A DNA stretch of 64,000 nucleotides from JAOUJD01 sp963841815 (GTDB lineage: Bacteria; Pseudomonadota; Gammaproteobacteria; Burkholderiales; Burkholderiaceae_F): positions 124,001 to 188,000 of the forward strand of contig CAWJEE010000009.1 in the NCBI GenBank assembly GCA_963841815.1. Direction: 5' to 3'. A program made the translations under genes and the position numbers. How positions within the stretch are numbered: position 1 is the stretch's first letter; each line of letters opens with the position of its first letter. The notes beneath the pieces were generated by a model. It searched no databases. It was not told where the DNA came from and was given only the letters and a program-made list of their open reading frames with translations. Of this stretch, positions 1 through 12,356 are shown in pieces.

Positions 1-1
1 G

Positions 2-430
2 CCGGGACTGGACCTCGTCAAGTTCCTCGCGCTGCCGCTGATTGTCGGCATCGTGTTCCAGCTCGGCTCCGAGGCGCGCCTGTTCCGCGCCATCCTGCTC
101 GAGGAAACCAGCAAGGACTACGTGCGCACGGCGCGGGCCAAGGGCCTGTCCGAGGCGGTCGTGCTGTTCCGCCACGTGCTGCGCAACGCCTGGCTGCCGG
201 TGCTGACGCACGTGGGCGCGCTGCTGCCGTACGCGTTCCTCGGCTCCATCGTGTTCGAGTCGTTCTTCGGCATCCCGGGCCTCGGCACCTACGTGATCGA
301 GGCGATCGGCGGCCAGGACTTCGCCATCGTGCACACGATGGTGTTCCTCGGCTCGCTGCTGTACATCGTCGCCTACCTGCTGACGGACATCGCCTACACG
401 TTCGTCGATCCGCGCGTGCGGCTCACCTAG
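2..430 (+). CDS. ABC transporter permease, DppB/OppB type (5' truncated by window)
   Basis: This is the C-terminal 142 residues of an inner-membrane permease of the dipeptide/oligopeptide importer family. The frame is open from the window edge, so the start lies outside. The EAR-G-like cytoplasmic loop that contacts the ATPase is visible (EETSKDYVRTARAKGLSE), followed by hydrophobic segments and the usual end of the family, FGIPGLGTYVIEAI then FVDPRVRL. A second permease follows after 12 bases and then a double ATPase, which resembles the yejB-yejE-yejF order. A periplasmic binding protein gene would be expected upstream, outside the window. The family is certain; the substrate (peptide or peptide-like compound) is inferred. 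Confidence 0.9.
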   Translation, partial: PGLDLVKFLALPLIVGIVFQLGSEARLFRAILLEETSKDYVRTARAKGLSEAVVLFRHVLRNAWLPVLTHVGALLPYAFLGSIVFESFFGIPGLGTYVIEAIGGQDFAIVHTMVFLGSLLYIVAYLLTDIAYTFVDPRVRLT

Positions 431-442
431 GAAGGCGCGCAG

Positions 443-1884
443 ATGCCCAGGTTCGTCTTCCTGTGGACCGACTTCGTGCTGTGGCTCGTGGTCCTCGGCG
501 TGGCCGTCTACGCCTGGCGCGTGCGCGGCAACCGGCATGCACTGGCCACGTGGCGCCACGTGACGCACGACGCTCCGGCGATGGCCGCCGCCGTCGTGCT
601 CGGCGTGTTCATCGTCATCGCGCTGCTCGACTCGATCCACTTCCGGCCGCGCCTGTCCGCCGCTGCCGGCGCAGTTGCAGACGCGCCGACCGCGTACGCG
701 ACGCGCACGGTGTCCGTGCTTGACACGCTGCTCGCGCACGCGGTCGAGGCGCGCGAGAAGACGTACTCGGTGCCGCTCGCGTGGTGGTCGTTCCAGCGCG
801 AGACGCGGATGGTCGACGGCGTCGAGGTGCGCGACTTCCCGCGCCTTGCGCACGGCGGCGCGCACCTGCACGATCCCGCGCGCGACTGGGTGCCCGACGT
901 GATCCGCAAGTCGCTGTCCGGTGTCCTGGCCGGGCTGGCCGGCGGGCTGCTCGTCTGCACCGCGATCGCCGCGCTGCGCGGGCGCACGCGCGGCGGCTTT
1001 GCCGCTTCGGCGCGCGACATCGTCCGCGGACGCACGGAGCTGCCGTGGCGGCCGATGCTCGCCACGCTGCTCGCGACGGCCATGCTGATCGGCTGGATCG
1101 CGGCGCTGTGGCCCTGGTACCACCCGTTCGGCACCGACCGCACCGGCAACGACGTGCTGTTCCAGGCGCTGAAGAGCATCCGCACCGCGGTCGTGATCGG
1201 GTCGCTCGCGACGATCGCGACGCTGCCGTTGGCGATCGCGCTCGGCATCCTCGCGGGCTACTTCAAGGGCTGGGTCGACGACGCGATCCAGTACTTCTAC
1301 ACGGTGCTGTCCTCGATCCCGCCGATCCTGCTGGTCGCCGCGTTCGTCCTGCTCGTCAACGTCTACATCGACCAGAACGCCGATTCGTTCGAGACCGGCG
1401 TCGAGCGCGCGGAGTTCCGCCTGTTCCTGCTGACCCTGATCCTTGGCGTCACCGGCTGGTCGACGCTCTGCCGGCTGCTGCGCGCCGAGACGCTGAAGCT
1501 CGCGGAACTCGAGTACGTGCAGGCGGCGCACGCGTTCGGCGTCAGCCACTGGCGGATCATGCGGCGCCACATCCTGCCGAACGTGATGCACCTGGTGCTC
1601 ATCGTGGCCGTGCTCGATTTCTCCGCGCTGGTCCTGTACGAAGCCGTGCTGTCGTACGTCGGCGTCGGCGTCGACCCGAACTCGTCGTCGTTCGGCTCGA
1701 TGATCAACCTCGCGCGCAGCGAGATGTCGCGCGATCCGGTCGTGTGGTGGAACCTGGCGACGGCCTTCACTTTCATGCTCGCGCTGGTGCTGTCCGCCAA
1801 CCTCTTCGCCGACGCAGTGCGCGAAGCGTTCGATCCGCGCGCGCGCGCGTTCCGTCCGCGCCGCTTCCGGCTGAAGGAGGCGAC

Positions 1885-1888
<4 letters not shown>
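443..1888 (+). CDS. ABC transporter permease, DppC/OppC/YejE type with long N-terminal region
   Basis: This is the second permease subunit of the importer, 481 residues. The C-terminal half (about 240-470) is an ordinary binding-protein-dependent permease domain with the DPNSSSFGSMI region and the loop RAETLKLAELEYVQAAHAFG. The first 240 residues are unusual. They hold a membrane segment near 10-25, another at 46-66, a long polar stretch probably outside the membrane (67-160), then two more segments near 162-182 and 203-226. Most DppC proteins are about 300 residues. The start is an ATG 12 bases after the previous stop, with AAGGCGC upstream. The stop overlaps the next start (GTGA). Confidence 0.88.
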
Positions 1889-3792
<1,904 letters not shown>

Positions 3793-4065
3793 GCGACCGG
3801 AACGCGCGCGGTCGCGGGCACCGCGCCGCGACGAGGCGCGCACTGCGCCGATCAGGCGCCGCAACAGAGGAAGAACCGCGGTCCGCCACCTAGGAATTAC
3901 CCTCAATCTCCCTGTCGCGGGCTAGCAACAATCCGCTACGCCGCCGAGCGCTTTCCATCGCCGTTCTCTAACCACCCGGCATTTGTGCCGGAAAATCGCG
4001 CCCATCTGCGGACGGGGGAGAGCCGGCTCGCAGACTCCTTTTGAACCAAGTCTCGGGGGAACCTC

Positions 4066-6834
4066 ATGAAGTTTCGGTATTCGCCAGTCGCCCTGGCGGT
4101 CTTTGCCGCGCTCGGTTCGGCCGGGCTGACGCCAGTTGCCGCGCAACAGGCTCAGCCTCAGGCCCAATCGCTCGAGCGAGTGACCATCACGGGCTCCAAC
4201 ATCCGCCGCACGGACCAGGAAACGGTTTCGCCGGTCGAGATCATCAGCCGGGAGCAGATCGAGCGCAGTGGCTCCCAGTCCGTTTCTGAGGTCCTGGCCA
4301 AGCTGCCGATCACGTCGAGCGGCGCGTTCAACGAAACGGCAAACAGCTTCGCGCCCGGCACGACGTCGGTCTCCCTGCGGGGTCTGGGCCAGGACGCCAC
4401 GCTGGTGCTGCTGAACGGTCGGCGCATCGCCGGCTATGGCTTTGCCCAGAACATCCAGGACAGCTTCGTCGACCTGAGTTCGATCCCCGTCTCGGCGATC
4501 GAGCGGATCGAGATCCTGAAGGACGGCGCGTCGGCCATCTACGGCTCGGACGCCATCGCCGGCGTGGTCAACGTGATCCTGCGGCGCGACTACCAGGGCA
4601 TCGAGGCGTCCGGCAACGTGGGCTTCTTCCAGGGCAAGAACGACTACCGCGCGAGCATCGTCGCCGGCTTCGGCGACCTGGGAACGCAGAAGTTCAACCT
4701 GTTCGGCGTGCTCGACTACTACAAGCGTGACGGCCTGACGATGGCCGACACCGACTTCGGCGCCGACCGGGACTTCCGCGACAAGCAAGGCGGGCGCAAC
4801 TTCCAGAGCTTGAGCGGCGGCACGTGGCAAGGCATCGGCGCCGCCGGCTCGGCGGCCGCGAATGCACGTCGCGCTTACGCCGAGTGCCCGACCCCGATCA
4901 GTTACCAGGAAGGGGTTGCCCGTGGCCTGTTCCCGGTCAACCAGTCGGCCCTGCCGCCGGGCACCGGCGCCAACCAACCCGGCAACAGCTACTGCTTCCG
5001 CGACTACGCCAGCGTGTTCCAGGTGATGCCGGACCTCGAGCGGATCGGCTTCCTCGGCCGAGGAACGTACGACTTTTCCGCCAAGGTGCAGGGCTACGCC
5101 GAATTCGGCTACAGCCGCACCGAGTCCGACTACGTGTTCCAGGAGCCGTTCTTCACCGGCAACCCGACGGGAACCACTCGCCTTTACCCGCTTCCGAACG
5201 GCCAGTTGTCGTCGTCGCCGTTCAACATGACGTTTGCGCCCGGCGCCGCCGGCAACCCGCTGCCGACGAACGCCTTCTACCAGGGCGTGATGAACGACTT
5301 CGGCACGCGCGACACCAACGTGAAGGCGGATGCTTATCGAATCCTGGCCGGCCTGAAGTACAGCTTCGGCACGTGGGACTTCGACAGCGCGGCCGGCTGG
5401 TCCAAGAGCGACGTCGAACAGACGAGCAAGGTCCTGTTCACCGACGGCGTAATCGCCGCGATGGGCATCCCGAGCACGCTGCAGCCGCCGCGACCGACCG
5501 TGACCAATTCGCAGTACAACGTCAACACGCCGTCGGTGAACTCGCCGGCCCTGCGCGCGTCGATGTTCGGCTCGAACAACCGCAACGCCGAATCCGAGCT
5601 GAAGTTCATCGACACCAGGGCGACGACCGAGATCGGCACGCTGCCGGGCGGGCCGATCGGGCTGGCGCTGGGCGGCGAATTCCGCAAGGAGTCGATCACC
5701 GACATCCCGACCCAGCTCGCCCGCACCGGCGGCATCCTCGGCCAGGGCTCGACCTTCGTCGACGGCGAGCGCGACAACCTCGCGTTCTACGGCGAGTTGG
5801 CGCTGCCGATTACCCGCCAGTTGGAGGCCCAGCTTGCGCTGCGGTACGACGACTACAGCGATTTCGGATCGTCGACGAACCCGAAGGTCGGCCTGAAGTA
5901 CCGGCCGGCGCCCGAGTTACTGCTGCGCGCCAACTGGGGTCGCGGCTTCAAGGCGCCGTCGCTGCCTGAGATCACCCCGTCGTCGGCGTTCTTCTTCACG
6001 TTCGTCGAGGACCCGGCAACTCCTGGAGTGCTGTCGCAAATCGCCGGTTCGATCAACGCGAACCCGAACCTGGAAGCCGAGAAGTCGCGTTCGTTCACCA
6101 TGGGCCTGGTGTTCGAGCCGAGCCGCGACTTGAGCGCCAGCATCGACTACTACCAGATCAAGTGGACGAACCAGGTCGCCTTCCCTGACTTCCAGACATA
6201 CGCCAACGATCCCAACTCCCCGGCCGTGACCAAGGATCCGCAGACCGGCGTCATCCTGTCGATCGCAGGCCAGTACATCAACCTGGGTGAAGTGAAGACA
6301 TCGGGCGTCGACTTCGATGTCCGCTACAAGCGCAGCACCCCCTACGGCCGCGTCGGGACACGTCTGGCGGCGACATACGTCGATGAGTACCAGATCAATG
6401 GCGAAGAAGTCGCGGGCACCAACCTGGCGTGGCAATACAGCAACTCCAGCGCGATCCCGCGCTGGCGCGGCCAGTGGTCGTTCGACTGGGAACAGGGTCC
6501 GTGGGTTGCGCAGCTCGCGATCAACTACATCCACAGCTACTGGCGGACGTACGGCACGAACAACGCGCCGAGCTACTTCGTCCCTGGAACCGCGGGTGGG
6601 ATCCCGCAGACCGGCACGCTCAACCGGAAATCGCCGTCCTACACGACGCTGGACCTGTTCGGCCGGTACATGGTCACGCCGGCCCTCGGCGTGAGCGCAT
6701 CGATCGTCAACATCCTGGACGAAGAGCCGATCTACGACCCGTCGTTCAGCACGACGTACTTCTATGATCGCCAGGCCGGCTACGACATCCGCGGCCGCAC
6801 GTTCCGGATCGGCGTCGACTACAAGTTCAAGTAA
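4066..6834 (+). CDS. TonB-dependent outer-membrane receptor 1
   Basis: This 922-residue protein is a gated outer-membrane importer driven by TonB. A signal peptide (1-26, cleavage after VAA) precedes a TonB-box-like LERVTITG and a plug domain (about 39-175) with the conserved LKDGASAIYGSDA. A long beta-barrel follows, ending in FRIGVDYKFK. The start has GGGGGAAC upstream. It belongs to the plug type beginning TGSNIRRTD...SPVEIISREQIERSG, which is often of unknown substrate. It is a paralogue of the next receptor and stands alone, with its own terminator. The ABC importer upstream and the TonB/ExbBD operon downstream suggest joint uptake of peptides or similar compounds, but the ligand cannot be read from the sequence. 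Confidence 0.92.
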   Translation: MKFRYSPVALAVFAALGSAGLTPVAAQQAQPQAQSLERVTITGSNIRRTDQETVSPVEIISREQIERSGSQSVSEVLAKLPITSSGAFNETANSFAPGTTSVSLRGLGQDATLVLLNGRRIAGYGFAQNIQDSFVDLSSIPVSAIERIEILKDGASAIYGSDAIAGVVNVILRRDYQGIEASGNVGFFQGKNDYRASIVAGFGDLGTQKFNLFGVLDYYKRDGLTMADTDFGADRDFRDKQGGRNFQSLSGGTWQGIGAAGSAAANARRAYAECPTPISYQEGVARGLFPVNQSALPPGTGANQPGNSYCFRDYASVFQVMPDLERIGFLGRGTYDFSAKVQGYAEFGYSRTESDYVFQEPFFTGNPTGTTRLYPLPNGQLSSSPFNMTFAPGAAGNPLPTNAFYQGVMNDFGTRDTNVKADAYRILAGLKYSFGTWDFDSAAGWSKSDVEQTSKVLFTDGVIAAMGIPSTLQPPRPTVTNSQYNVNTPSVNSPALRASMFGSNNRNAESELKFIDTRATTEIGTLPGGPIGLALGGEFRKESITDIPTQLARTGGILGQGSTFVDGERDNLAFYGELALPITRQLEAQLALRYDDYSDFGSSTNPKVGLKYRPAPELLLRANWGRGFKAPSLPEITPSSAFFFTFVEDPATPGVLSQIAGSINANPNLEAEKSRSFTMGLVFEPSRDLSASIDYYQIKWTNQVAFPDFQTYANDPNSPAVTKDPQTGVILSIAGQYINLGEVKTSGVDFDVRYKRSTPYGRVGTRLAATYVDEYQINGEEVAGTNLAWQYSNSSAIPRWRGQWSFDWEQGPWVAQLAINYIHSYWRTYGTNNAPSYFVPGTAGGIPQTGTLNRKSPSYTTLDLFGRYMVTPALGVSASIVNILDEEPIYDPSFSTTYFYDRQAGYDIRGRTFRIGVDYKFK

Positions 6835-6853
6835 GCCGCTTCAAGCTGTCACC

Positions 6854-6882
6854 AAAGCGGGCCTTCGGGCCCGCTTTTTTTT
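6854..6882 (+). terminator. Rho-independent terminator of receptor 1
   Basis: A GC-rich hairpin (AGCGGGCC, loop TTCG, GGCCCGCT) starts about 20 bases after the stop and runs into eight T residues. This is a textbook intrinsic terminator for the plus strand. Confidence 0.93.
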
Positions 6883-7086
6883 CGCCTCGCCGTGTCCTGC
6901 GCCCTGGCCGCAACCGGTCGCCTGTTGGCCGAAAGAGACAGGTTGACCAGCCCGTCGCGGCCCATTTGACGAAATCGCGTAACACGCCCGTCACGTTGAC
7001 TACTTTCCACAGGATCCGGCGGGAGGGCCGCATGCCAGACATGCATCGGCGACGGGTCGGACAGGAACCTACAAGGAGAACAGAAG

Positions 7087-9858
7087 ATGATGAAGCGAAC
7101 GCAAGTGAGCCTTGCGATCGGAGCGGCGTTCAGCGCCGGGCTGATCGGGCTCTCGCCCGCAGTGCTGGCCCAGCAGCAACTCGAACGGGTCGAGGTCACC
7201 GGCTCGCGGGTGAAGCGAATCGACGCCGAAACCGCCTCGCCGGTGCAGACAATCACCCGCGAAGACATCGAACGCACGGGCAAGACATCGATTCAGGACA
7301 TCCTGCGCACGGTCACCGCGGACAGCAACGGCACGATTCCCACGTCGTTCACCAACGGATTTGCATCGGGCTCGGCTGCCGTGTCGCTGCGCGGCCTGGG
7401 CGTCAACTCCACGCTGGTGCTGGTCAACGGCCGTCGCATGTCCACCTATGGCCTGGCGGACGACGGCACGCGCAACTTCGTCGACCTCAACTCGCTGCCG
7501 CTGGAAGCGGTCGACCGCATCGAAGTCCTGAAGGACGGCGCGTCGGCCATCTACGGCGCGGACGCCGTGGGCGGCGTCGTCAACGTCATCCTGCGCAGGA
7601 ACTACACCGGCGCGTCGGTCGGCGCCTCCTACGGCCAGACCGGCGACAGCGACGGCCAGGACATGCGCGCCTACGGTTCGTACGGCTTCGGCAACCTGGA
7701 CACCGACAAGTTCAACGTCTTCTTCACGCTCGAGGCATCGAAGACCAAGAACATCGAGGCAACGGACCGCGGCTTCATTGGTACGCAAGATACCCGTTCC
7801 CTCGGGTACTTCGACATGAGGAGCGGTGCAAACCGTCCCTATTTCGGTCTCGGACCCTCGTCCAACTCGCCGTACGGCGTGACGCGATCGGCCACCGGCG
7901 GCGGCGCCCGGGTCAACGTGATTCCGTGCCCCGGCAACACCGACCCGGCGACGGGCTTGTGCCTCTACAACAATCGGGAAGAACAAGAGATCCAACCCGA
8001 GATCGAACGGTTGAACCTCTTCGGCCGCGGCACGGTGAATTTCACCCAGACCCTGACGGGCTATGCAGAGTTGGGTTTCTTCAATACCAAGACGAAGTCC
8101 GCCGGCACCTTCGGCGCGAACAACGACGGCGGCGTCTACGTGCCGGGGGATCCGTTCAATCCGCTCCTGGTGCACGGTGCGATGATCCTTCCAGCCAACC
8201 ATCCGGACAACACGTTCGGCGTCGATCGGACGTACTTCACTGTTCCGGCCGAGCTTGGTGGGCGAGACCAGGAGACCAACAACAAGGTCTTCCGCGGGCT
8301 GATCGGCCTGCAAGGCTCCAACTACGGTTGGGACTGGGACAGCGGCCTGCTCTACGTCAAGAGCACGCTGCAGAACGACAACTTCGGCTTCATCATCTGG
8401 GACCAGATGCAGGCGGCCCTGAACAACGGCACCTACCGCATCAACCGCCCCAGCCTGACTTCCCCCAGCCCGACCAACCCGGCCGTGCTGGCCGCGATTT
8501 CTCCGACACTGAGCAGCGAGCCGACCAGCTCGGTCACTTCGCTGGACTTCAAGGCGTCACGCGACTTGATGAAGCTGGACGGTGGGGCGCTTGGCCTGGC
8601 GCTGGGCGCGGAAATCCGAAGGGAGAAGGCCGACGATCCCGGCGTGCCGGGGACCGAAACCGGGTCGATCGTCGGCCTCGGCTATTCGAAGTTCAGCATG
8701 AGCCGCGACGTGTATGCAATGTACGGAGAGGTCGTCGCACCGGTCGCCAAGTGGCTGGAGCTCAACGCGGCAGTGCGCTGGGACCACTACTCCGACTTTG
8801 GCAACTCGGTGACGCCGAAGGTCGGCTTCAAGGCAAGGCCGACCGACCAGTTCCTGATTCGCGGCACGTACGCCGAGGCGTTCCGCGCGCCCGGCCCGGC
8901 CGAGGTCGGCGGCTCCAGCTTCGGGTTCACCACCTTCGGCATCCTGTCGCAGGGGAATCCCGACATCCAGCCCGAGGAGGCCAAGAGCTATACGCTGGGC
9001 TTCGTCTTCGAGCCGGTGGCCGGCACCAGCTTCACGCTGGACTTCTGGAAGATCGATCGCACGAACGAGATCGTCCAGGCCGATCCCAACTCGATCATCG
9101 GCAGCCTGCCGACGACCGGGACGCCGCTGTCGAGAATCAACGGCGCGTTGCCGAACACGTTCATCTACTACGACGTCGATGGCAACATCTCCACCGTCAC
9201 GGGCTTCTACCGGAACGCGTCGAAGACGAAGACCGACGGTTTCGACTTCTCGGCGCAGCACCGCATGAGCCTCGGAGACAGCGGCCGTCTGTCGGGGCAG
9301 GTGTTCTGGACGCACGTCAACAAGCTCGAGCGCACCGACGAGTTCGGCAACTCGCTCGACTACGCCGGCACTCACGGCCCGCTGGTGCAGAGCTCCGGCA
9401 CCGGGTCGCCGAAGGACCGCGCCACGGCGACGCTGACCTGGGAACGTGGACCGGTCGCGTTGACCTTGGGCATCAACTACGCAGGCCCGATCACGCTGGT
9501 CGATCACGACGGTGAAACGACGCCGTCAGACGGCCCCGGCAGCGGCACGATCACCAACCCCAACACCGGCGTGACCTATCCGGACAACGGGCAGTACAAC
9601 TGCGGCGTATTCGACACCAATGGCAACGTCTGGAACGGCAACTGCAAGCTGCCGTCGTTCACGACGTTCGATCTGTTCGCCAAGTGGTCGCCGACCAAGA
9701 ACTGGGATCTGAACTTCTCGATCCAGAACCTGTTCGGCAAGGATGCTCCGTTCGACGCGTACCTCGCAATCCCGTATGGCATCAACTACAACCAGGCCTA
9801 TCACCAGGCTGGCGCAGTGGGCCGCTTCTACACGATCGGCGCTCGCTACCGGTTCTGA
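7087..9858 (+). CDS. TonB-dependent outer-membrane receptor 2
   Basis: This 923-residue receptor is a paralogue of the gene upstream. It has a signal peptide (1-28, ending PAVLAQQ), a TonB-box-like LERVEVTG, a plug with LKDGASAIYGADAVGG near 155-170, and a beta-barrel closing with the C-terminal phenylalanine typical of outer-membrane insertion signals (TIGARYRF). The start is the first of two adjacent ATGs, with AAGGAG 11 bases upstream. It is monocistronic, ends in a strong terminator, and converges on the tonB-exbB-exbD-exbD-TPR operon. Substrate unknown; the pairing of two related receptors suggests related but different ligands. Confidence 0.92.
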   Translation: MMKRTQVSLAIGAAFSAGLIGLSPAVLAQQQLERVEVTGSRVKRIDAETASPVQTITREDIERTGKTSIQDILRTVTADSNGTIPTSFTNGFASGSAAVSLRGLGVNSTLVLVNGRRMSTYGLADDGTRNFVDLNSLPLEAVDRIEVLKDGASAIYGADAVGGVVNVILRRNYTGASVGASYGQTGDSDGQDMRAYGSYGFGNLDTDKFNVFFTLEASKTKNIEATDRGFIGTQDTRSLGYFDMRSGANRPYFGLGPSSNSPYGVTRSATGGGARVNVIPCPGNTDPATGLCLYNNREEQEIQPEIERLNLFGRGTVNFTQTLTGYAELGFFNTKTKSAGTFGANNDGGVYVPGDPFNPLLVHGAMILPANHPDNTFGVDRTYFTVPAELGGRDQETNNKVFRGLIGLQGSNYGWDWDSGLLYVKSTLQNDNFGFIIWDQMQAALNNGTYRINRPSLTSPSPTNPAVLAAISPTLSSEPTSSVTSLDFKASRDLMKLDGGALGLALGAEIRREKADDPGVPGTETGSIVGLGYSKFSMSRDVYAMYGEVVAPVAKWLELNAAVRWDHYSDFGNSVTPKVGFKARPTDQFLIRGTYAEAFRAPGPAEVGGSSFGFTTFGILSQGNPDIQPEEAKSYTLGFVFEPVAGTSFTLDFWKIDRTNEIVQADPNSIIGSLPTTGTPLSRINGALPNTFIYYDVDGNISTVTGFYRNASKTKTDGFDFSAQHRMSLGDSGRLSGQVFWTHVNKLERTDEFGNSLDYAGTHGPLVQSSGTGSPKDRATATLTWERGPVALTLGINYAGPITLVDHDGETTPSDGPGSGTITNPNTGVTYPDNGQYNCGVFDTNGNVWNGNCKLPSFTTFDLFAKWSPTKNWDLNFSIQNLFGKDAPFDAYLAIPYGINYNQAYHQAGAVGRFYTIGARYRF

Positions 9859-9879
9859 TCGGGACTGTTCTGCAAGATC

Positions 9880-9908
9880 AAAGCCCGCCGAAAGGCGGGC
9901 TTTTTTTT
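9880..9908 (+). terminator. Rho-independent terminator of receptor 2
   Basis: A hairpin AAGCCCGCC-GAAA-GGCGGGCTT is followed by a run of eight T residues, 22 bases after the stop. It separates the receptor from the convergent TPR gene. Confidence 0.93.
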
Positions 9909-9954
9909 GGCCGGGACGGCCGGCGCGGACCGAGGGGGCCCACCGCGAAGTCGC

Positions 9955-11241
9955 TCAGCCGACCCGCATCCACAGCCGCGCGAGGTCGGCCGATCCGTCT
10001 GTCCCCTGCACCGACTTGAACGCCTGCACGGCCTTCTGCTTCTGTCCGGCGCGCAGGTAGGCGAGTCCGAGGTGCAGGTTGGCCTCGTCGACACGTCCGG
10101 CCTTCCCTTTCGCGCCTTTGTCCTGCTGCAGCAGCGCGATGCCCTGCTGGATCAGCTGGACACCCTTGTCGTGCTGGCCCATGCCGGAGTACGCCATGCC
10201 GATGCGGACCAGGGCGTCGCCGTCCTTCGCCTCCCGCGCTTCGGTTTCGGCGGTGGCGAGCTGTTTCGGCGTCTCGTCGGCGCGCTGGGTCGCGAGGGTC
10301 AGCAGCCGCTTCTGGCGTTCCGCGTCGTTGCCCTTGCCCAGCAGGCCGGACGCGAAGCCCTCCTCGAGGATCTTCTTCGCCTCGGCCGCCTGGCGCTCCT
10401 GCAGCGCGAGCTGCGCCATCTCGAAGACGTCGTTGCCGGAGTCCAGCGTCTTCGTCGCGCGCCGCAGGCGATACATGTCGAGCGCGAGCCGGTTGTTGTA
10501 ACCGGGCTTGGATTCGATCCGGCGCAGCAGGTCGTTCCAGTATTCCTTCTTCGGGTAGTAGGCGACGAGCCGCTCGAGCGAACTGATGTACGCCTGCTTG
10601 TCGGTGCCCTTCGAGGCGAGGTTGGCGAGCAGCTGCAGGCGGTCTTCCGGCGGAACCTGCCCCGCCTTCTCGGCCGCCTGCACGTCGGCCAGCGCCTCGC
10701 GCTGCGCCGTCGCGGTGTCGCCCGCGAGGTAGTAGGACTGGATCATCAGCCCGCGCATCGTCTGGTCGCCCGGGTTGGCGGCCGCGGCCTTCTGCGCCCA
10801 CGCAGCGGCGTTCGTGTAGTCCTTGTCGCGGTAGTACAGCGAGGCGAGGCCGGCCGCATAGCGGCCCTGGTCCGCGGCCGAGAGCTTGCCCGACGCGATG
10901 AGCGCCTGCGTCGACTTCGCCGCGGTGGCGAGATCGCCGGCCTGCATCGCGGCCGAGGCGCGCATCTGTTCCAGCAGGAAGTTCTCGTTGGCGGTCCGGT
11001 TCGGGACGGCCTCCACTTCCTTCAGCTTCGCCAGCGCTTCCTTGTACTTCTGCTGCTTGATCAGGTCGCGCGCCGCCTGCAGCGGCCGGCCGACCTCGGC
11101 GCGCACCTGCTCCTGCGCCTGGGCCGTCGACCAGGTCAGCTCGCCACGCGGGCTCACCTGCGCGCCGAAGGCGGCGGCAACGGCGAACGCAAGCGCCGTC
11201 ACGCGCACCGACTTACCGAATCGACCGATGGACTGCGTCAT
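9955..11241 (-). CDS. Tetratricopeptide-repeat protein of the TonB operon, probably exported
   Basis: This 428-residue protein has an N-terminal hydrophobic segment (about 10-26) and then a mostly helical, Ala/Leu/Lys-rich chain. Repeated TPR-like pairs include QKYKEALAKLKEVE, AGDLATAAKSTQAL, KDYTNAAAWAQKAA and GMGQHDKGVQLIQQGIALL. The start chosen is the ATG at 11241, which has AGGAG about 10 bases upstream; an in-frame start 54 bases earlier lacks such a site. It is last in the tonB-exbB-exbD-exbD operon, so it probably acts in the periplasm with the energy-transducing complex or its receptors. That role is inferred from context only. Confidence 0.8.
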   Translation of the reverse strand: MTQSIGRFGKSVRVTALAFAVAAAFGAQVSPRGELTWSTAQAQEQVRAEVGRPLQAARDLIKQQKYKEALAKLKEVEAVPNRTANENFLLEQMRASAAMQAGDLATAAKSTQALIASGKLSAADQGRYAAGLASLYYRDKDYTNAAAWAQKAAAANPGDQTMRGLMIQSYYLAGDTATAQREALADVQAAEKAGQVPPEDRLQLLANLASKGTDKQAYISSLERLVAYYPKKEYWNDLLRRIESKPGYNNRLALDMYRLRRATKTLDSGNDVFEMAQLALQERQAAEAKKILEEGFASGLLGKGNDAERQKRLLTLATQRADETPKQLATAETEAREAKDGDALVRIGMAYSGMGQHDKGVQLIQQGIALLQQDKGAKGKAGRVDEANLHLGLAYLRAGQKQKAVQAFKSVQGTDGSADLARLWMRVG

Positions 11242-11403
11242 GCCTTGCTCCTGCTTGAAGTCGACTGCGGAGTACGACGGGGCCCCGCCGCGCACCTCGA
11301 CGAAGATGACCGCTCAACGGTCGCGCGGGTGCGGGGGATCGACAGGGAAAACGCGGGGCCGCGGGACCGCAAAGGAGAAAAACGCGCCGCGTGCCCGGCG
11401 TCG

Positions 11404-11836
11404 CTACTTCACGAACTGCTCGTTTCCGACCAGGCCCAGCTTCACCAGGCCGAGTCGCTGCGCCGAGGCCATCACGGACGCCACGTCCTTGTATTCGGCC
11501 AGCTTGTTCGGCCGCAGGTGGATCTCGGGCTGAACCGCGCGCCCGGAAGCCTCGATCATCCTCTGCCTCGAGCGCGGGCTTGTTCGCGATCATGTCGCCG
11601 TTCCAGTAGATCGTGCCGTCGAAGTCGACGTCGATCGTGACGACCTGCGGCGGCTCGGTCGGCGGCGGCGGCGTGCCGACCGGCATGTTCAGGTTCACGG
11701 AGTGCAGCTGGATCGGGATCGTGATGATCAGCATGATCAGCAGGACCAGCATCACGTCGATCAGCGGCGTGGTGTTGATCTCGACCATCACCTCCGCTTC
11801 CTGCGATCCGCCCCCGGGGCCGACATTCATGCCCAT
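11404..11836 (-). CDS. exbD: ExbD/TolR family proton-channel subunit, copy 1 (frame-broken)
   Basis: A small single-pass inner-membrane protein of the TonB energising complex, about 143 residues when repaired. The membrane segment carries the conserved Asp in INTTPLIDVMLVLL near residue 25, with a periplasmic domain after it. The frame is broken near 11562, where one extra base lies in the codons after NKPALEA. Removing it restores RPNKLAEYKDVASVMASAQ and the end GNEQFVK with a stop at 11404. ATG start in MGMNVGPGGG. It sits 54 bases after the other exbD. Two ExbD proteins with one ExbB and TonB recall the Xanthomonas-type TonB system. Confidence 0.85.
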
Positions 11837-11890
11837 GGTGTTCTCCTACGTTGGCCCGGCCGACATTGCGTCGACCCAGGCGAATCTCAT

Positions 11891-12332
11891 TCAACGACCA
11901 CCGGCAGACTTCGCCGGCGGCTCCGTCACGAATCCGACTTTCTGGATGCCGGCCCTCTGCGCGGCGAACACGACCCGGCCCACGAACTCGTAGCGACCGC
12001 GTCTGGTCGCCGCGGATGTGCACCTCGGGCTGCGGCTGCTGCGTCGCGATCTTCTTCAGCCGGTTGACCAGTTCCTCGTTGTCGCGAACGAGCTGCATCC
12101 CCCAGTAGACGTCGCCGTCGCGGGTGACCGCGATCTCGATGTTCTCCGGCTTGGTCTGCCGGGGAATGTTGGTCTCCGACGGCAGCTTGACGCCGACCGA
12201 CTGCGTCACGACCGGGATCGTGATCAGGAAGATGATCAGCAGCACCAGCATCACGTCCACCAGGGGCGTGGTGTTGATGGTGGAAATGGCTTCGTCTTCG
12301 CCGCCTTCCGACGTCCCGACATTCATCGCCAT
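11891..12332 (-). CDS. exbD: ExbD/TolR family proton-channel subunit, copy 2 (frame-broken)
   Basis: This is the second ExbD paralogue, about 146 residues when repaired. It has the same start (MAMNVGTSEGGEDEAIS) and the Asp-bearing membrane segment INTTPLVDVMLVLLI. The frame is broken near 11997 by one extra base after HIRGDQTR. The restored reading gives RYEFVGRVVFAAQRAGIQK and the end PPAKSAGGR with a stop at 11891. It lies 24 bases after exbB, so it belongs to the same operon. The sequence differs enough from copy 1 that they are not a recent duplication. Confidence 0.85.
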
Positions 12333-12356
12333 GACGAGCTCCCTTCAGTCCGCGCG

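Noticed and set aside
3976..3991. Hairpin CCGGCA-TTTG-TGCCGG between the ABC operon and receptor 1 as terminator
   Set aside because: The stem is only six pairs and is followed by AAAAT rather than a T run on the plus strand.
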